Below the pieces are notes generated by a model, which saw only the letters and a list, made by a program, of their open reading frames with translations, had not been told where the DNA came from and searched no databases. Positions 49,298-58,211 of a stretch of 64,000 nt of DNA are shown here, in pieces (position 1 is the stretch's first letter; each line of letters opens with the position of its first letter). This DNA comes from CBDFGN01 sp965247065 (GTDB lineage: Bacteria > Bacteroidota > Bacteroidia > Cytophagales > Cyclobacteriaceae), in NCBI GenBank assembly GCA_965247065.1, contig CBDFGN010000006.1:1364001-1428000 (forward strand), written 5' to 3'. The translations under genes were made by a program, and so were the position numbers.

Positions 49298-51703
49298 TTA
49301 GTACCTTACCAATACCTTAAGATTCAAAAAGCGTGCCGACAATGAATTGGGGACCGCGTATTGATTGTTCCCAAAATCCTTGATCCAGACATAGGAAATG
49401 GTATTTTCGGCTCCCAGTAAGTTCAAAACTTCGGCACTGAGCCAACAAGATTCCAGGAAGCCTTTTTCGAACAAGATCATTTTGGAAAAGCCGATGTCCA
49501 CTCGTTGGTACGCTTCGCCACTATACGAGTTGCGGAATTCATCATTATTTGGTGGGCCGAAAGGCAAACCACTGCCGTAAAACAAACCCAGGTACATGCG
49601 CAGGGAGGGATCGTTGGGGAAATGATCTTCAAAGAAAATGCCTACGGTTATGCGTTGGTCACTGGGCCTGCGGATAAAGCCTCTCTCATCATTTTCTAGA
49701 TCTTCTTTGGTACTAAGATAGGATAAGCTAAACCAGGATTCGGTTCCTTTAATAAACTCTCCATTTACCCGGAAATCGGCACCATAAGCGTAGGCGAGAG
49801 CATCATTATGGGCGTGGTACCGTACCCGCACGTTGTTGACGTCATAGGGATTAACGTGGTACAAATGCTTGTAGTAGATCTCAGACATGAATTTGAAGGA
49901 TCTACTCCACACTGAGAACGGATAGTCGACTCCCGCAATCGCGTGGACCGAGGACTGGGCTTTGACGTCAGGATTTATTTTTCCCTCCCGGTCTCGAAGT
50001 TCACGGTAGAATGGGGGCTGAGAGTATAAACCCATCGCGCCCTTGAACACCACGTCTCTCTGCCAACGGGGATGAAAAGCGTATTGAAGCCTCGGGCTTA
50101 TCAGCAGCTGACCGCTGTAGTCCCAGTAATTCAGCCTTACCCCATAGTTGAAGGTATGTCTGTTCGCGATACTTGAAGAGTTCTGAATATATCCTGACAC
50201 TTGGTTGGTTGCAAGATCAATGTCGCTTTGAATTACCTGCTCCACTGAAACAAACTGTGCAGAATCGATGAAACCGTATTCCTGGATTTGATCAGATATA
50301 TCCTGATGAGAATAGCCGACCCCCCATTCAAACAGGTTATGTTGATTCAAAACAAGCTCATTGCGAATCTCACCGTTGAACACGAGGGCATCCAAAGCAT
50401 TCCGACCACTGACATAGTTAGTTCCGATACCCCGGAGTGCAACGCACTCGTCAAAGGTTGATGAGCCAATGTTGCGATCTATGTCGCATAAACGATAGCC
50501 GCCTTCTACATCAAAATATTCGCGTTCCCGCGTGGCAAATCCGGATAGAACGATCTTGGTAACCATCTTGGCGCTTACTTTATGGGTCAACTTTACTCCG
50601 CCCTGATAGGTATCGTAATTCAATAAATCCCGGCCATCAAATGCCACGAATAATCTCAACGACTGGTTGAAGGTCCCAAAGGACGTTTCTGGATTCTCAG
50701 GCTCTACTTTGTAGCGATTCCGGGCGTAAGAAAAAAGCAGTTGGAGATCTGTCTTTTTCTGTTTGCTAATCTCGAAATTGAACTGAGTTTGCAAATCTGT
50801 AAATCGGGGGAAATACTGCCCTTTGATCTCCAGGGTGTTGAGCAAGTATTGTGAATCCTTGTGTCGCAGTCCCACTAAATAGCTCACTGACTTAGACTTG
50901 CTTGCTCCCTCAATATGGGAAGCCAGTCCTAGGAGACTTAAGGTGGTTGACCCGGCAAAAACACGAGGTTCCTTATAGTCTATGTTAAGTACTGAGGAGA
51001 GCTTATCCCCATACCGGGGTTGCCAACCACCAGCCGAAAAAACAACGCTCTGTACCAAATCCGGATTGACAAAACTCAGGCCTTCCTGCTGTCCAGCCCG
51101 AACCAGGAAAGGCCGATATACCGGCATATCATTGACATACACGAGGTTCTCGTCGAAGTTCCCACCCCTAACAGCATAGGTGGTGGCGAGTTCATTGTTG
51201 GTGACGACCCCGGGCAATGTTCCCAAAATCCTGTTAAAATCGCCAAACGGGGAGGGGACAAACTTGGCCGATTTGGATGGAATCGAATAGACGCTCGCTT
51301 GTTCTCTGATAAACGCCGACTGGCCCCTGATTTCCACATCTTCAAGCAAGCGGCGGGAAAATCTTAGAGTCAGCCTCAGCTTTAGTTCCTGGCCAGCCGA
51401 AAGAATCACCTGCTGTGAGACCCCAACATACTCAACATGGCTTAGATTCAACGTCAGCGGGGTATCCTCCGGAAGGCTAAGCTCAAAGCTGCCGTTCGAA
51501 TCGGTAGTCGTACCAATGGAAAGCTCTTCAACGTAGATATTTACATCGGAAATGGGGTTCCCCAAAGTATCCAACACGTGTCCTTCCAACACCCCATTTT
51601 GACCGGAGCTATCAAAGACCAGCAATGCAAAAAGGGAGAAGGTAACATGAAAGTATCTGGCGGCCTTGCCCAATTTCTTAAGCAATCCGGTCAATTTGGA
51701 CAT
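49298..51703 (-). CDS. TonB-dependent receptor with carboxypeptidase-like N-terminal domain
   Basis: 801 residues. After a signal peptide, residues about 40-125 are a CarboxypepD_reg-like domain (GHVLDTLGNPISDVNIYVEE, LSIGTTTDSNGSFELSLPED). The plug follows (FGDFNRILGTLPGVVTNNEL, YAVRGGNFDENLVYVND) and then a 22-strand barrel ending in SARFLNLKVLVRY with a C-terminal aromatic-type end. Transports a large or scarce solute; ligand unknown. Its start lies 26 bases inside the end of rpe, so translation is coupled. Confidence 0.93.
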   Translation of the reverse strand: MSKLTGLLKKLGKAARYFHVTFSLFALLVFDSSGQNGVLEGHVLDTLGNPISDVNIYVEELSIGTTTDSNGSFELSLPEDTPLTLNLSHVEYVGVSQQVILSAGQELKLRLTLRFSRRLLEDVEIRGQSAFIREQASVYSIPSKSAKFVPSPFGDFNRILGTLPGVVTNNELATTYAVRGGNFDENLVYVNDMPVYRPFLVRAGQQEGLSFVNPDLVQSVVFSAGGWQPRYGDKLSSVLNIDYKEPRVFAGSTTLSLLGLASHIEGASKSKSVSYLVGLRHKDSQYLLNTLEIKGQYFPRFTDLQTQFNFEISKQKKTDLQLLFSYARNRYKVEPENPETSFGTFNQSLRLFVAFDGRDLLNYDTYQGGVKLTHKVSAKMVTKIVLSGFATREREYFDVEGGYRLCDIDRNIGSSTFDECVALRGIGTNYVSGRNALDALVFNGEIRNELVLNQHNLFEWGVGYSHQDISDQIQEYGFIDSAQFVSVEQVIQSDIDLATNQVSGYIQNSSSIANRHTFNYGVRLNYWDYSGQLLISPRLQYAFHPRWQRDVVFKGAMGLYSQPPFYRELRDREGKINPDVKAQSSVHAIAGVDYPFSVWSRSFKFMSEIYYKHLYHVNPYDVNNVRVRYHAHNDALAYAYGADFRVNGEFIKGTESWFSLSYLSTKEDLENDERGFIRRPSDQRITVGIFFEDHFPNDPSLRMYLGLFYGSGLPFGPPNNDEFRNSYSGEAYQRVDIGFSKMILFEKGFLESCWLSAEVLNLLGAENTISYVWIKDFGNNQYAVPNSLSARFLNLKVLVRY

Positions 51704-52340
51704 TCTTGAGGCTGGAGATTACCTCGGAGGGTTTGGGGCTCTTGAAAACAAAACTGCCCGTTACCAGGACATCAGCCCCTGCTTCAAGTAACCGACCGGC
51801 ATTGTCCAGGTTAACACCTCCGTCCACTTCAATTAACGCCGAGGACCCGGTTCTTTGAACCAGATCCTTTAGTGCCTTTATCTTTGGATAGGTTGTTTCA
51901 ATAAAAGACTGGCCACCAAAACCTGGGTTCACTGACATTATCAGTACCAAATCCAGATCACGCAGCAAATAGCTTAAGCCACTGATGTTAGTGTGTGGAT
52001 TTAACGCCACGCCAGCCTTGCAGCCCAGCTCCTTGATTTGATGAACCGCCCGATGCAAATGATCACAGGTCTCATAATGGATCGTTATGGTGGACGCCCC
52101 ACACTCCCCAAACTCGGTCACAAAATTTTCCGGTTTTACGATCATAAGGTGGACGTCCAAGGGTTTAGTGGCTACTTTCGCTACCGCTTTGCATATTGGG
52201 ATCCCAAACGAAATGTTGGGAACGAAAACACCATCCATTACGTCCAAATGGATCCAATCCGCTTCCGACTCATTGATCATTTCGATTTCCGTTTGCAGGT
52301 TTCCAAAATCAGCGGATAAAATAGATGGGGCCAACAACAT
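51678..52340 (-). CDS. rpe: Ribulose-phosphate 3-epimerase
   Basis: 220 residues, TIM barrel with the metal ligands in LDVMDGVFVPN (Asp), PLDVHLMI (His) and SALIEVDGGVN (Asp), plus the SILSADF start and MSVNPGFGGQSF phosphate loop. It interconverts ribulose-5-phosphate and xylulose-5-phosphate in the pentose phosphate pathway. Overlap with the TonB receptor downstream is unusual but both frames look intact. Confidence 0.97.
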   Translation of the reverse strand: MLLAPSILSADFGNLQTEIEMINESEADWIHLDVMDGVFVPNISFGIPICKAVAKVATKPLDVHLMIVKPENFVTEFGECGASTITIHYETCDHLHRAVHQIKELGCKAGVALNPHTNISGLSYLLRDLDLVLIMSVNPGFGGQSFIETTYPKIKALKDLVQRTGSSALIEVDGGVNLDNAGRLLEAGADVLVTGSFVFKSPKPSEVISSLKNVQIDRIA

Positions 52341-52421
52341 AAAACAGAAAGAGGTTTGATCAGTATTGATGCAAATAAACCGGGTTTCGAAATCAAGGTA
52401 CTAAATCCAGCGATTGAGCAT

Positions 52422-53459
52422 CTAGACTTTAATGATAATCTTTTTCCTATATAACCATAAGGCCGGAAGAAAAATAATCAGCATATACGTCACGGCAGTA
52501 ACAAACGAAGCCATTTTCAAATCCAGGCCAAAATCAACCAGCCCGCCCATATAGGACTTCGATATGGAGAAGTCCCAAAAAGTGTCCCGGTAAAAGACGG
52601 ACATCAGCAGCCCTGATAACATATAGGAAGTTATGGCATTGGCCCCGTAAACGCGTCCCAACCAGGTCCATTTGGACCAACCCCATATATCGATCATCAG
52701 AATACAACCGGCCAGTCCCATACTGGCAAGGCCCGCTGTATACAACACATAGGAGCTGGTCCAGATATGTTTATTAATTGGGAAAAACCAGTTCCAAACT
52801 GCTCCCCCAACCATTAGTCCAAATCCCAAAAAGAACAGGTAGGTCAGCCTTTGATAGGGATCGTTGGTTTTTAGAATTATATGACCAACATACATCCCGA
52901 TTATGGCCGTCACTATTGACGGCAAGGTGCTCAAAATACCTTCCGGATCCCAGGTCTTCCGGAACAGATATCCCGGAAGGAAATTGTTGTCCAGCCAATT
53001 TGCCCAATTCTTATCGGGTACGGACAAATCGGGAGTCCCAATGCCGGGAACCGGAAGATAGACCAGAACCAGCCAGTAAACGATCAAAATTAGGCCGCCA
53101 ATCTGCAGCTGTTGCTTCCAGGTCGTTTTAAGGTATAGAAATGCGCATACCAAAAAAACTATGGAAATTCGGGGGAGCACTCCAAGCCAACGGGTCTTAG
53201 TAAAATCGAATTCGGGCCACCACCAAAGAAAAAGCCCCAGGGCATAGATCTTTAGAGCTCTCAAGATTATCCTCCGATACATATTACTAACCGGAAGTCC
53301 GTCAGCTAATTGCTTGTCAAAGGCAAGGGCAATTGAGACTCCGACAAAGAATAGAAAGAATGGAAATACAAGGTCTGTCAAGGTGCATCCGTTCCACTCG
53401 GAGTGACGCAGAGGCGCATAAACGTGCTGCCAGGACCCAGGACTGTTTACGATCACCAT
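52422..53459 (-). CDS. NagX/HGSNAT-like membrane acyltransferase, N-terminus without a normal start codon
   Basis: 345 residues from ATG at 53459, with about 10 hydrophobic helices (LTDLVFPFFLFFVGVSIALA, then FTKTRWLGVLPRISIVFLVC). The family's opening motif, RLISLDALRGFTIAVM, is encoded just upstream in the same frame (up to about 53558, after TAA), yet that stretch has no ATG, GTG or TTG. Possible explanations are an ATA start (53535 or 53526), a lost ATG, or a base error. Related to heparan-glucosaminide acetyltransferases that acetylate cell-wall sugars. Confidence 0.85.
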   Translation of the reverse strand: MVIVNSPGSWQHVYAPLRHSEWNGCTLTDLVFPFFLFFVGVSIALAFDKQLADGLPVSNMYRRIILRALKIYALGLFLWWWPEFDFTKTRWLGVLPRISIVFLVCAFLYLKTTWKQQLQIGGLILIVYWLVLVYLPVPGIGTPDLSVPDKNWANWLDNNFLPGYLFRKTWDPEGILSTLPSIVTAIIGMYVGHIILKTNDPYQRLTYLFFLGFGLMVGGAVWNWFFPINKHIWTSSYVLYTAGLASMGLAGCILMIDIWGWSKWTWLGRVYGANAITSYMLSGLLMSVFYRDTFWDFSISKSYMGGLVDFGLDLKMASFVTAVTYMLIIFLPALWLYRKKIIIKV

Positions 53460-53745
53460 GACTGCGATAGTAAATCCCCGTAACGCATCCAGAGATATTA
53501 GGCGTGTTTGAGTCGAGGGTTGAGCTATTGTATCTATGGTAGCAGCGGTTTGATCAAATTACTATACGTGAAAATAAAGGAAAAACTTGCTATTTCTAAC
53601 CGGTGCCGAGCATCGAATTATGGTTTAGGTTTAGCAGATATAGGGTGGTCGTTTTTGAAATTAGTAATGTTGCGTGTTTGCTTGAGGGGTACAACCGAAC
53701 CTGGCATCCCAAATCGACACTGGAATCGTTGCATTGGTCAGCAAC

Positions 53746-55365
53746 CTAATACTTTATTACTCTAACCGTCCTCTTTTCGGCCGGTGATATGATGGACAGA
53801 ATGTAAACTCCGGCGGAGAAATTCGACAGATCTAATTGTACTGCATTTTGGCCAATGGACTCAACATCCAAAAGCATACGGCCAGCCACGGTGTACAATC
53901 GGGCAATAACTTTTTGAGGTTGTCGATCTTTGCCTATTGAAATCGATATTTGAGTACTGGCAGGATTCGGATATATCTTATAATCTGAGACCACAATTTC
54001 CTCGCCCAATCCCACTACCTCCTGAGCCTCTGTAAAACTAGGTAGTCCAAACCCTCTTTGGTTATCTGGCGTGTCATAATTGTCTCCAGAGCGTCGAAGT
54101 CTTTCAATGACTTCAGTATTGGTCAGTTCTGGATGAGCCTGCCAGAAGCCAGCAGCAAGCCCGGCAACAAGCGGGGCGGCAAAAGAAGTTCCGGACTTAA
54201 GAGAAATTGTTCCTGAAGCGAGCACGGCGCTGGTCCCGACCCCCAGGGCTACCAAATCCGGCTTTATGCGCAGATCGGCGGTTGGACCGGAGGAGCTAAA
54301 GTCTGCTAACTCATTAAGCGTGTTTACTGCACCAATTGCTAAAACGTTTTCCGAATCGGCAGGAGTCGTAATGAACATCCACGGTTTGTTACCTTCGTTA
54401 CCAGCGCTGGCAACGATCAGGATTCCCCGTTCCGCAGCCCTATTGGCAGCCTTGGCGATTACGGTAGTTTTTCCATCAAATTCTTCATAGGAATAGTTCA
54501 TACTGGCTGAGTCGAAGTCAAAATACCCAAGAGAGGAATTTATTACGTCCACTCCGGCACTATCGGCAAACTCGGCTGCAAACGCCCAATTGTACTCTTC
54601 GATCCTGTATTCGGATGCGTCATCCTCGGTTACCAGCAGGTAGTAATCCGATTTGTAAGCAGTACCTATGATTTCCACCGTATCAAAAGCAGCCAAAACA
54701 GACAATACTTGGGTGCCGTGAGGGGTAAACTGGTATACCTCCTGGTCGTTATTGACGTAGTTAAAGACTCCCTTGATCTGATCATTTTCAAATAAGTGAT
54801 TGAAGGGTTCAACCTGGTCCACTCCCTGAAATCCCCCATCGAACACGGCTATAAGCATTTCCTCTCCACGATAACCCTGGGCGTGCATTTCCGGAATATC
54901 AATCATCTGATTTTGCAAAGTCGATGACAATTTCTGCAGTTCAAGTCCTGGGTAAGAGCTGGGGTCGTTCGAACCCAGCCTGGCACCAAGCTTTGCACCG
55001 GGCCCAACAAACTCAACAGTGTCCACAATATCCAAATTTTCCACTGTGAGTATTTGGTTCCCGTTGGCCTGAATCAAAATAGCATTCAGCCACCTGGACC
55101 GATAGTATACTTCGGCACCTGTACCTGCCACTTGCTCGACATATGTCGGATTTACCGGTAAATCTTCCGGTTTGATCTGGTAATCGTGACTTTGCTGACG
55201 TTCCAAAGCTCGGGCCGATAAGAAATCCTCTGGCCGGTCCAGGGTATACGGGGAATTTTCTTTGTCATTGAGAAATACCATATACCGATTCACCTGGCTC
55301 CAAACGGGATGGAGCCACAGAACCATTAGAATACCGGTCAAGAGTTTATTCAGCGCCAAAGTCAA
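53746..55365 (-). CDS. Secreted S8 (subtilisin-like) protease with T9SS sorting domain
   Basis: 539 residues. Signal peptide, a propeptide to about residue 150, then the triad: Asp176 in AVFDGGFQG, His216 in FTPHGTQVLS and Ser394 in SGTSFAAP; Asn323 in SAGNEGN is the oxyanion residue. Residues 462-539 (YKIYPNPASTQISISIGKDR ... LSNFSAGVYILSI) are a type-A Por sorting domain. It should be secreted by the type IX system and attached or released at the surface. The T9SS itself is not in the window. Confidence 0.95.
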   Translation of the reverse strand: MTLALNKLLTGILMVLWLHPVWSQVNRYMVFLNDKENSPYTLDRPEDFLSARALERQQSHDYQIKPEDLPVNPTYVEQVAGTGAEVYYRSRWLNAILIQANGNQILTVENLDIVDTVEFVGPGAKLGARLGSNDPSSYPGLELQKLSSTLQNQMIDIPEMHAQGYRGEEMLIAVFDGGFQGVDQVEPFNHLFENDQIKGVFNYVNNDQEVYQFTPHGTQVLSVLAAFDTVEIIGTAYKSDYYLLVTEDDASEYRIEEYNWAFAAEFADSAGVDVINSSLGYFDFDSASMNYSYEEFDGKTTVIAKAANRAAERGILIVASAGNEGNKPWMFITTPADSENVLAIGAVNTLNELADFSSSGPTADLRIKPDLVALGVGTSAVLASGTISLKSGTSFAAPLVAGLAAGFWQAHPELTNTEVIERLRRSGDNYDTPDNQRGFGLPSFTEAQEVVGLGEEIVVSDYKIYPNPASTQISISIGKDRQPQKVIARLYTVAGRMLLDVESIGQNAVQLDLSNFSAGVYILSIISPAEKRTVRVIKY

Positions 55366-56047
55366 TCAATGTTTGTTGCCAGTCCATGCCCACCTCAATT
55401 ATTTCCATACCCAGACAATCTGGGTCCGTGCAAAACTCCACTTTCTTAGAACTCCTGTAAACCAGGCCGATATCAAGAGCATAAACCTCTTTTCGTTGGT
55501 CTATTCGGGTTATGCCGTCGTCAAACTCGCTTTGTATTACGGTTATGGTGTTAGAATGTTCCTCGGAACCTGTAGCCGGGGAAAATGGCTGGAACACGTT
55601 CACCATTCGATACTGTTCTTCCTGGTTGCCATTCAGGGCGTTACCATCCCAGGTTTTCCTCTCCGCCACCGGGAAAACCAGTTTTACAAATGGCTGGTTG
55701 TTTTCTACCTGGATAGCCTGAAAACTGGTACGGCGAGTGCTCCACACAGAATCGATTACCCAAGAAGCAAACGGACCATTCCGGACAGATCGGTTCAGCA
55801 CAAAAGTGGTTCCTCCTTCTTCGTTAGTATACGAATCAGCCGCCAGCTCCCTGAGCTCAAAGCGCACGGTGTCAACACTCCCGGAAAATCTATAAGTGAT
55901 CTGCTGAACACCATAATCCCTGAAATTTCCAACCGCCAAGGGGAAATGGTCTAACCCGATGCTCCCCGGATCCGGTTCCAGACTCTCACTACAGCTCGCC
56001 CAGGCCACTACGGCCAGGCACATAAGCGAACTACGTCCCGTGATCAT
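55346..56047 (-). CDS. Lipoprotein of unknown function
   Basis: From ATG at 56047, a lipobox VVAWASCSES lies in a typical signal (MITGRSSLMCLAVV). The mature chain has a beta-rich pattern: FPLAVGNFRDYGVQQITYRF, ELRELAADSYTNEEGGTTFV, FPVAERKTWDGNALNG and EVYALDIGLVYRSSKKVEFC. The longer start at 56149 lies inside mnmA and is less likely. It overlaps the mnmA end by 17 bases and the protease start by 20. Unknown, restricted to Cytophagales as far as I can judge. Confidence 0.75.
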   Translation of the reverse strand: MITGRSSLMCLAVVAWASCSESLEPDPGSIGLDHFPLAVGNFRDYGVQQITYRFSGSVDTVRFELRELAADSYTNEEGGTTFVLNRSVRNGPFASWVIDSVWSTRRTSFQAIQVENNQPFVKLVFPVAERKTWDGNALNGNQEEQYRMVNVFQPFSPATGSEEHSNTITVIQSEFDDGITRIDQRKEVYALDIGLVYRSSKKVEFCTDPDCLGMEIIEVGMDWQQTLIDFGAE

Positions 56048-57149
56048 TCTGGCGAAAACTCGATTTGATCCATCCACCTCCGATAACGTCATCCTCTTCG
56101 TAAAAAACAGCAGCCTGCCCAGGGGCGATCGCTGAAACTCCGTTTCCAAAAAACACCTTCATCGTATCACCCACCTGTTCAATAACGGCTGGAGTGCCCG
56201 GATCATTATAACGTACTTTGGTAATAGTGTCTAATTTGCTTCCTTCAATTCCAGGATACTTCATCATATTCAGTTGATTCACATACATCCCGTCGCGAGC
56301 CAATTCGTCAAAAGTACCTAAGATAACTCTGTTTGAAACCTTCTGAATTTCAGTTACATATACCGGATATCCTAAAGCAATACCTAAACCCTTTCTTTGA
56401 CCTACGGTATAGAACGGGTACCCCTCGTGGTTTCCAACCACCGATCCGTCCTCCAGAACGAACTCGCCTCCGGTAACTTCATCATCAAGACCGTTTACTC
56501 TTCTTCTGAGGAATCCGCGATAGTCATTATCGGGTACAAAGCAGATTTCGTAAGATTCGGATTTCTTGAGCAAATCCGTGAAACCCCTCTCGGCGGCCAT
56601 GGTTCTAATTTCGGCTTTTTTGAGGTCTCCCAGAGGAAACATGGTGCGACTCAAACTTTCCTGAGAAATACCCCACAGAGCATAGGACTGATCTTTGGTA
56701 AGATCCCTGCCTTTTGAAAGAACAAATCGCTCCATTTCAAGTCTGACTTTCGAATAGTGCCCAGTCGCTATGAACTCGCAATCAAGCTTGTCGGCTCGTC
56801 TGAGTAAAGCATCCCACTTTATGTGGGTATTGCACAGAACACAGGGATTTGGGGTTCGACCACCAAGGTATTCCGAGGTAAAATAGTCGATTACGTAGTC
56901 TCCGAATTCTTCACGGATATCTAGTATGTAGTGAGGAAAGCCAAGATTTACTGAAATATTGCGGGCATCATTGATCGAATCCAGGCTACAACAACCCGTT
57001 TCTTTTTTGCTGGATCCCGAAGAGGCATAATCCCAGGTCTTCATAGTCATTCCAATCACGTCATAACCCTGCTCATGAAGCATGACAGCGGTCAGCGAAC
57101 TATCAATGCCGCCACTCATAGCCACCAAAATCCTACCGTGCTTACTCAT
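56031..57149 (-). CDS. mnmA: tRNA-specific 2-thiouridylase MnmA
   Basis: 372 residues. PP-loop MSGGIDSSLTAVML at the N-terminus, the sulfur-transfer cysteines in NPCVLCNTHIKW and in YEICFVPDNDYRGFLRRR, and the C-terminal barrel with VGQRKGLGIALGYPVYVTEI. It thiolates U34 of tRNA Lys, Glu and Gln. A TAnnTTTG-type box (TATCTTTG, minus strand) lies at 57177..57184 upstream. Confidence 0.97.
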   Translation of the reverse strand: MSKHGRILVAMSGGIDSSLTAVMLHEQGYDVIGMTMKTWDYASSGSSKKETGCCSLDSINDARNISVNLGFPHYILDIREEFGDYVIDYFTSEYLGGRTPNPCVLCNTHIKWDALLRRADKLDCEFIATGHYSKVRLEMERFVLSKGRDLTKDQSYALWGISQESLSRTMFPLGDLKKAEIRTMAAERGFTDLLKKSESYEICFVPDNDYRGFLRRRVNGLDDEVTGGEFVLEDGSVVGNHEGYPFYTVGQRKGLGIALGYPVYVTEIQKVSNRVILGTFDELARDGMYVNQLNMMKYPGIEGSKLDTITKVRYNDPGTPAVIEQVGDTMKVFFGNGVSAIAPGQAAVFYEEDDVIGGGWIKSSFRQNDHGT

Positions 57150-57176
57150 TTATTAATCGTCGTCTTGCTGCTTCTG

Positions 57177-57211
57177 CAAAGATAGTTAAATGCCGGCTTT
57201 TCATATATTTG
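57177..57211. promoter_or_regulatory. Divergent TAnnTTTG boxes between mnmA and the TrpF-like gene
   Basis: On the minus strand TATCTTTG (57177..57184) faces mnmA, 28 bases from its start; on the plus strand TATATTTG (57204..57211) faces the TrpF-like gene. The -33 boxes are not clear on either side. Confidence 0.5.
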
Positions 57212-57229
57212 CCGTCCATTGCAGTCGAC

Positions 57230-57850
57230 ATGTCATTACCCACTCTAGTCAAGGTTAATAGTATTAACAATCTCAGTGAAGCCAGGTTCTGCGCGGGAAT
57301 TGGAGTGGAGCTTCTTGGCTTCAATCTATGTCCATCGGATCCGGGCTTTCTCTCGTTTCAAAGTTTCGATGAACTCACAGGTTGGCTATCCGGAGTTAAG
57401 GTGGTTGGAGAATTTTTCGATGCCATACCGGAGCAAGTGAAGGTGGCAGTCGACTGCTGCCCACTTGATTATTTAGAAACCACTATGCCCGAGTATCTGG
57501 ATGAATTAGGTCATTTCGAGATCCCTCTGATATATAGGATTGATTTGGATGGCCATATGGAGCTTAGCGATATTCGTAGCCTTATGGATCAGCATGGTCA
57601 GCGGGTGGATTTATTCCTACTTGAGGGCGAATCTAGAGCGAGCGGCCCCACTATTCACGAGTTGTCTCAATTAGGTGCTGGCCATCCTCTGCTTCTGGGT
57701 TCCGGGGTAACTATCCAATCGGTAGGCAAAATATTGAATAGCGCCCCTATAGCCGGAATTGCATTATCCGGCGGCAGGGAAATTAAGCCTGGCTATTACG
57801 ACTTTGATCAAATGGCTGAAATTCTGGAGTCAATCGAAGTGGACAATTAA
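57230..57850 (+). CDS. TrpF-like (phosphoribosylanthranilate isomerase family) protein lacking the catalytic Cys
   Basis: 206 residues from ATG at 57230. TIM-barrel order is that of TrpF: VKVNSINNLSEARFCAGIGV (family 'VKICGIxxxEDA'), LLGFNLCPSDPGF, VVGEFFDAIPEQV, VDLFLLEGESRASG (family 'DxxLLD'), HPLLLGSGVTIQSV and GIALSGGREIKPGYYDF. The catalytic Cys of KICG is Asn and the catalytic Asp position is Glu. No other trp genes are near. It probably no longer does the TrpF reaction; its role is unknown. It might be a paralogue kept for another sugar-phosphate. Confidence 0.85.
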   Translation: MSLPTLVKVNSINNLSEARFCAGIGVELLGFNLCPSDPGFLSFQSFDELTGWLSGVKVVGEFFDAIPEQVKVAVDCCPLDYLETTMPEYLDELGHFEIPLIYRIDLDGHMELSDIRSLMDQHGQRVDLFLLEGESRASGPTIHELSQLGAGHPLLLGSGVTIQSVGKILNSAPIAGIALSGGREIKPGYYDFDQMAEILESIEVDN

Positions 57851-57884
57851 TGTTGGCTCTGAAAATATCTTAAGTTTTTCTTAC

Positions 57885-57916
57885 TTGCGTTTATAAGATT
57901 CTAAGCCATATATTTA
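57885..57916 (+). promoter_or_regulatory. Candidate promoter of the oad operon
   Basis: TATATTTA (57909..57916) resembles TAnnTTTG, with TTG (57885) 21 bases upstream. oadG starts at 57945. Confidence 0.4.
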
Positions 57917-57944
57917 CGGTTCCTTTTCGACCCCGGCAATTAAT

Positions 57945-58199
57945 ATGGATGAACTGAATAGTACTTTAGAACTGGCTGCCACCGGGATGATTACCGTATT
58001 TACGATCTTAGGATTGGTAGTCGTAGTAGGCAACCTTTTGATCGGTTTTGTGAACCGCTTTGCACCAGCCTCGGAGCCAAGCCAAAGTACGTCATCCAGT
58101 CGTCTAGATAGCAAGAAAATCGCCGCACTTACCGCGGCCGTGGAAATGTTTACCCGGGGCAGAGGAAAAATTACTGATATCAAAAAATTGGACAGTTAG
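57945..58199 (+). CDS. oadG: Oxaloacetate decarboxylase, gamma chain (OadG)
   Basis: 84 residues with one transmembrane helix (GMITVFTILGLVVVVGNLLI) and a hydrophilic C-terminal tail (RGRGKITDIKKL). It is the small anchor of the Na+-pumping decarboxylase and assembles the alpha and beta chains. It comes first in an oadGAB operon, 12 bases before oadA. Confidence 0.9.
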   Translation: MDELNSTLELAATGMITVFTILGLVVVVGNLLIGFVNRFAPASEPSQSTSSSRLDSKKIAALTAAVEMFTRGRGKITDIKKLDS

Positions 58200-58211
58200 A
58201 CAATCATTACT

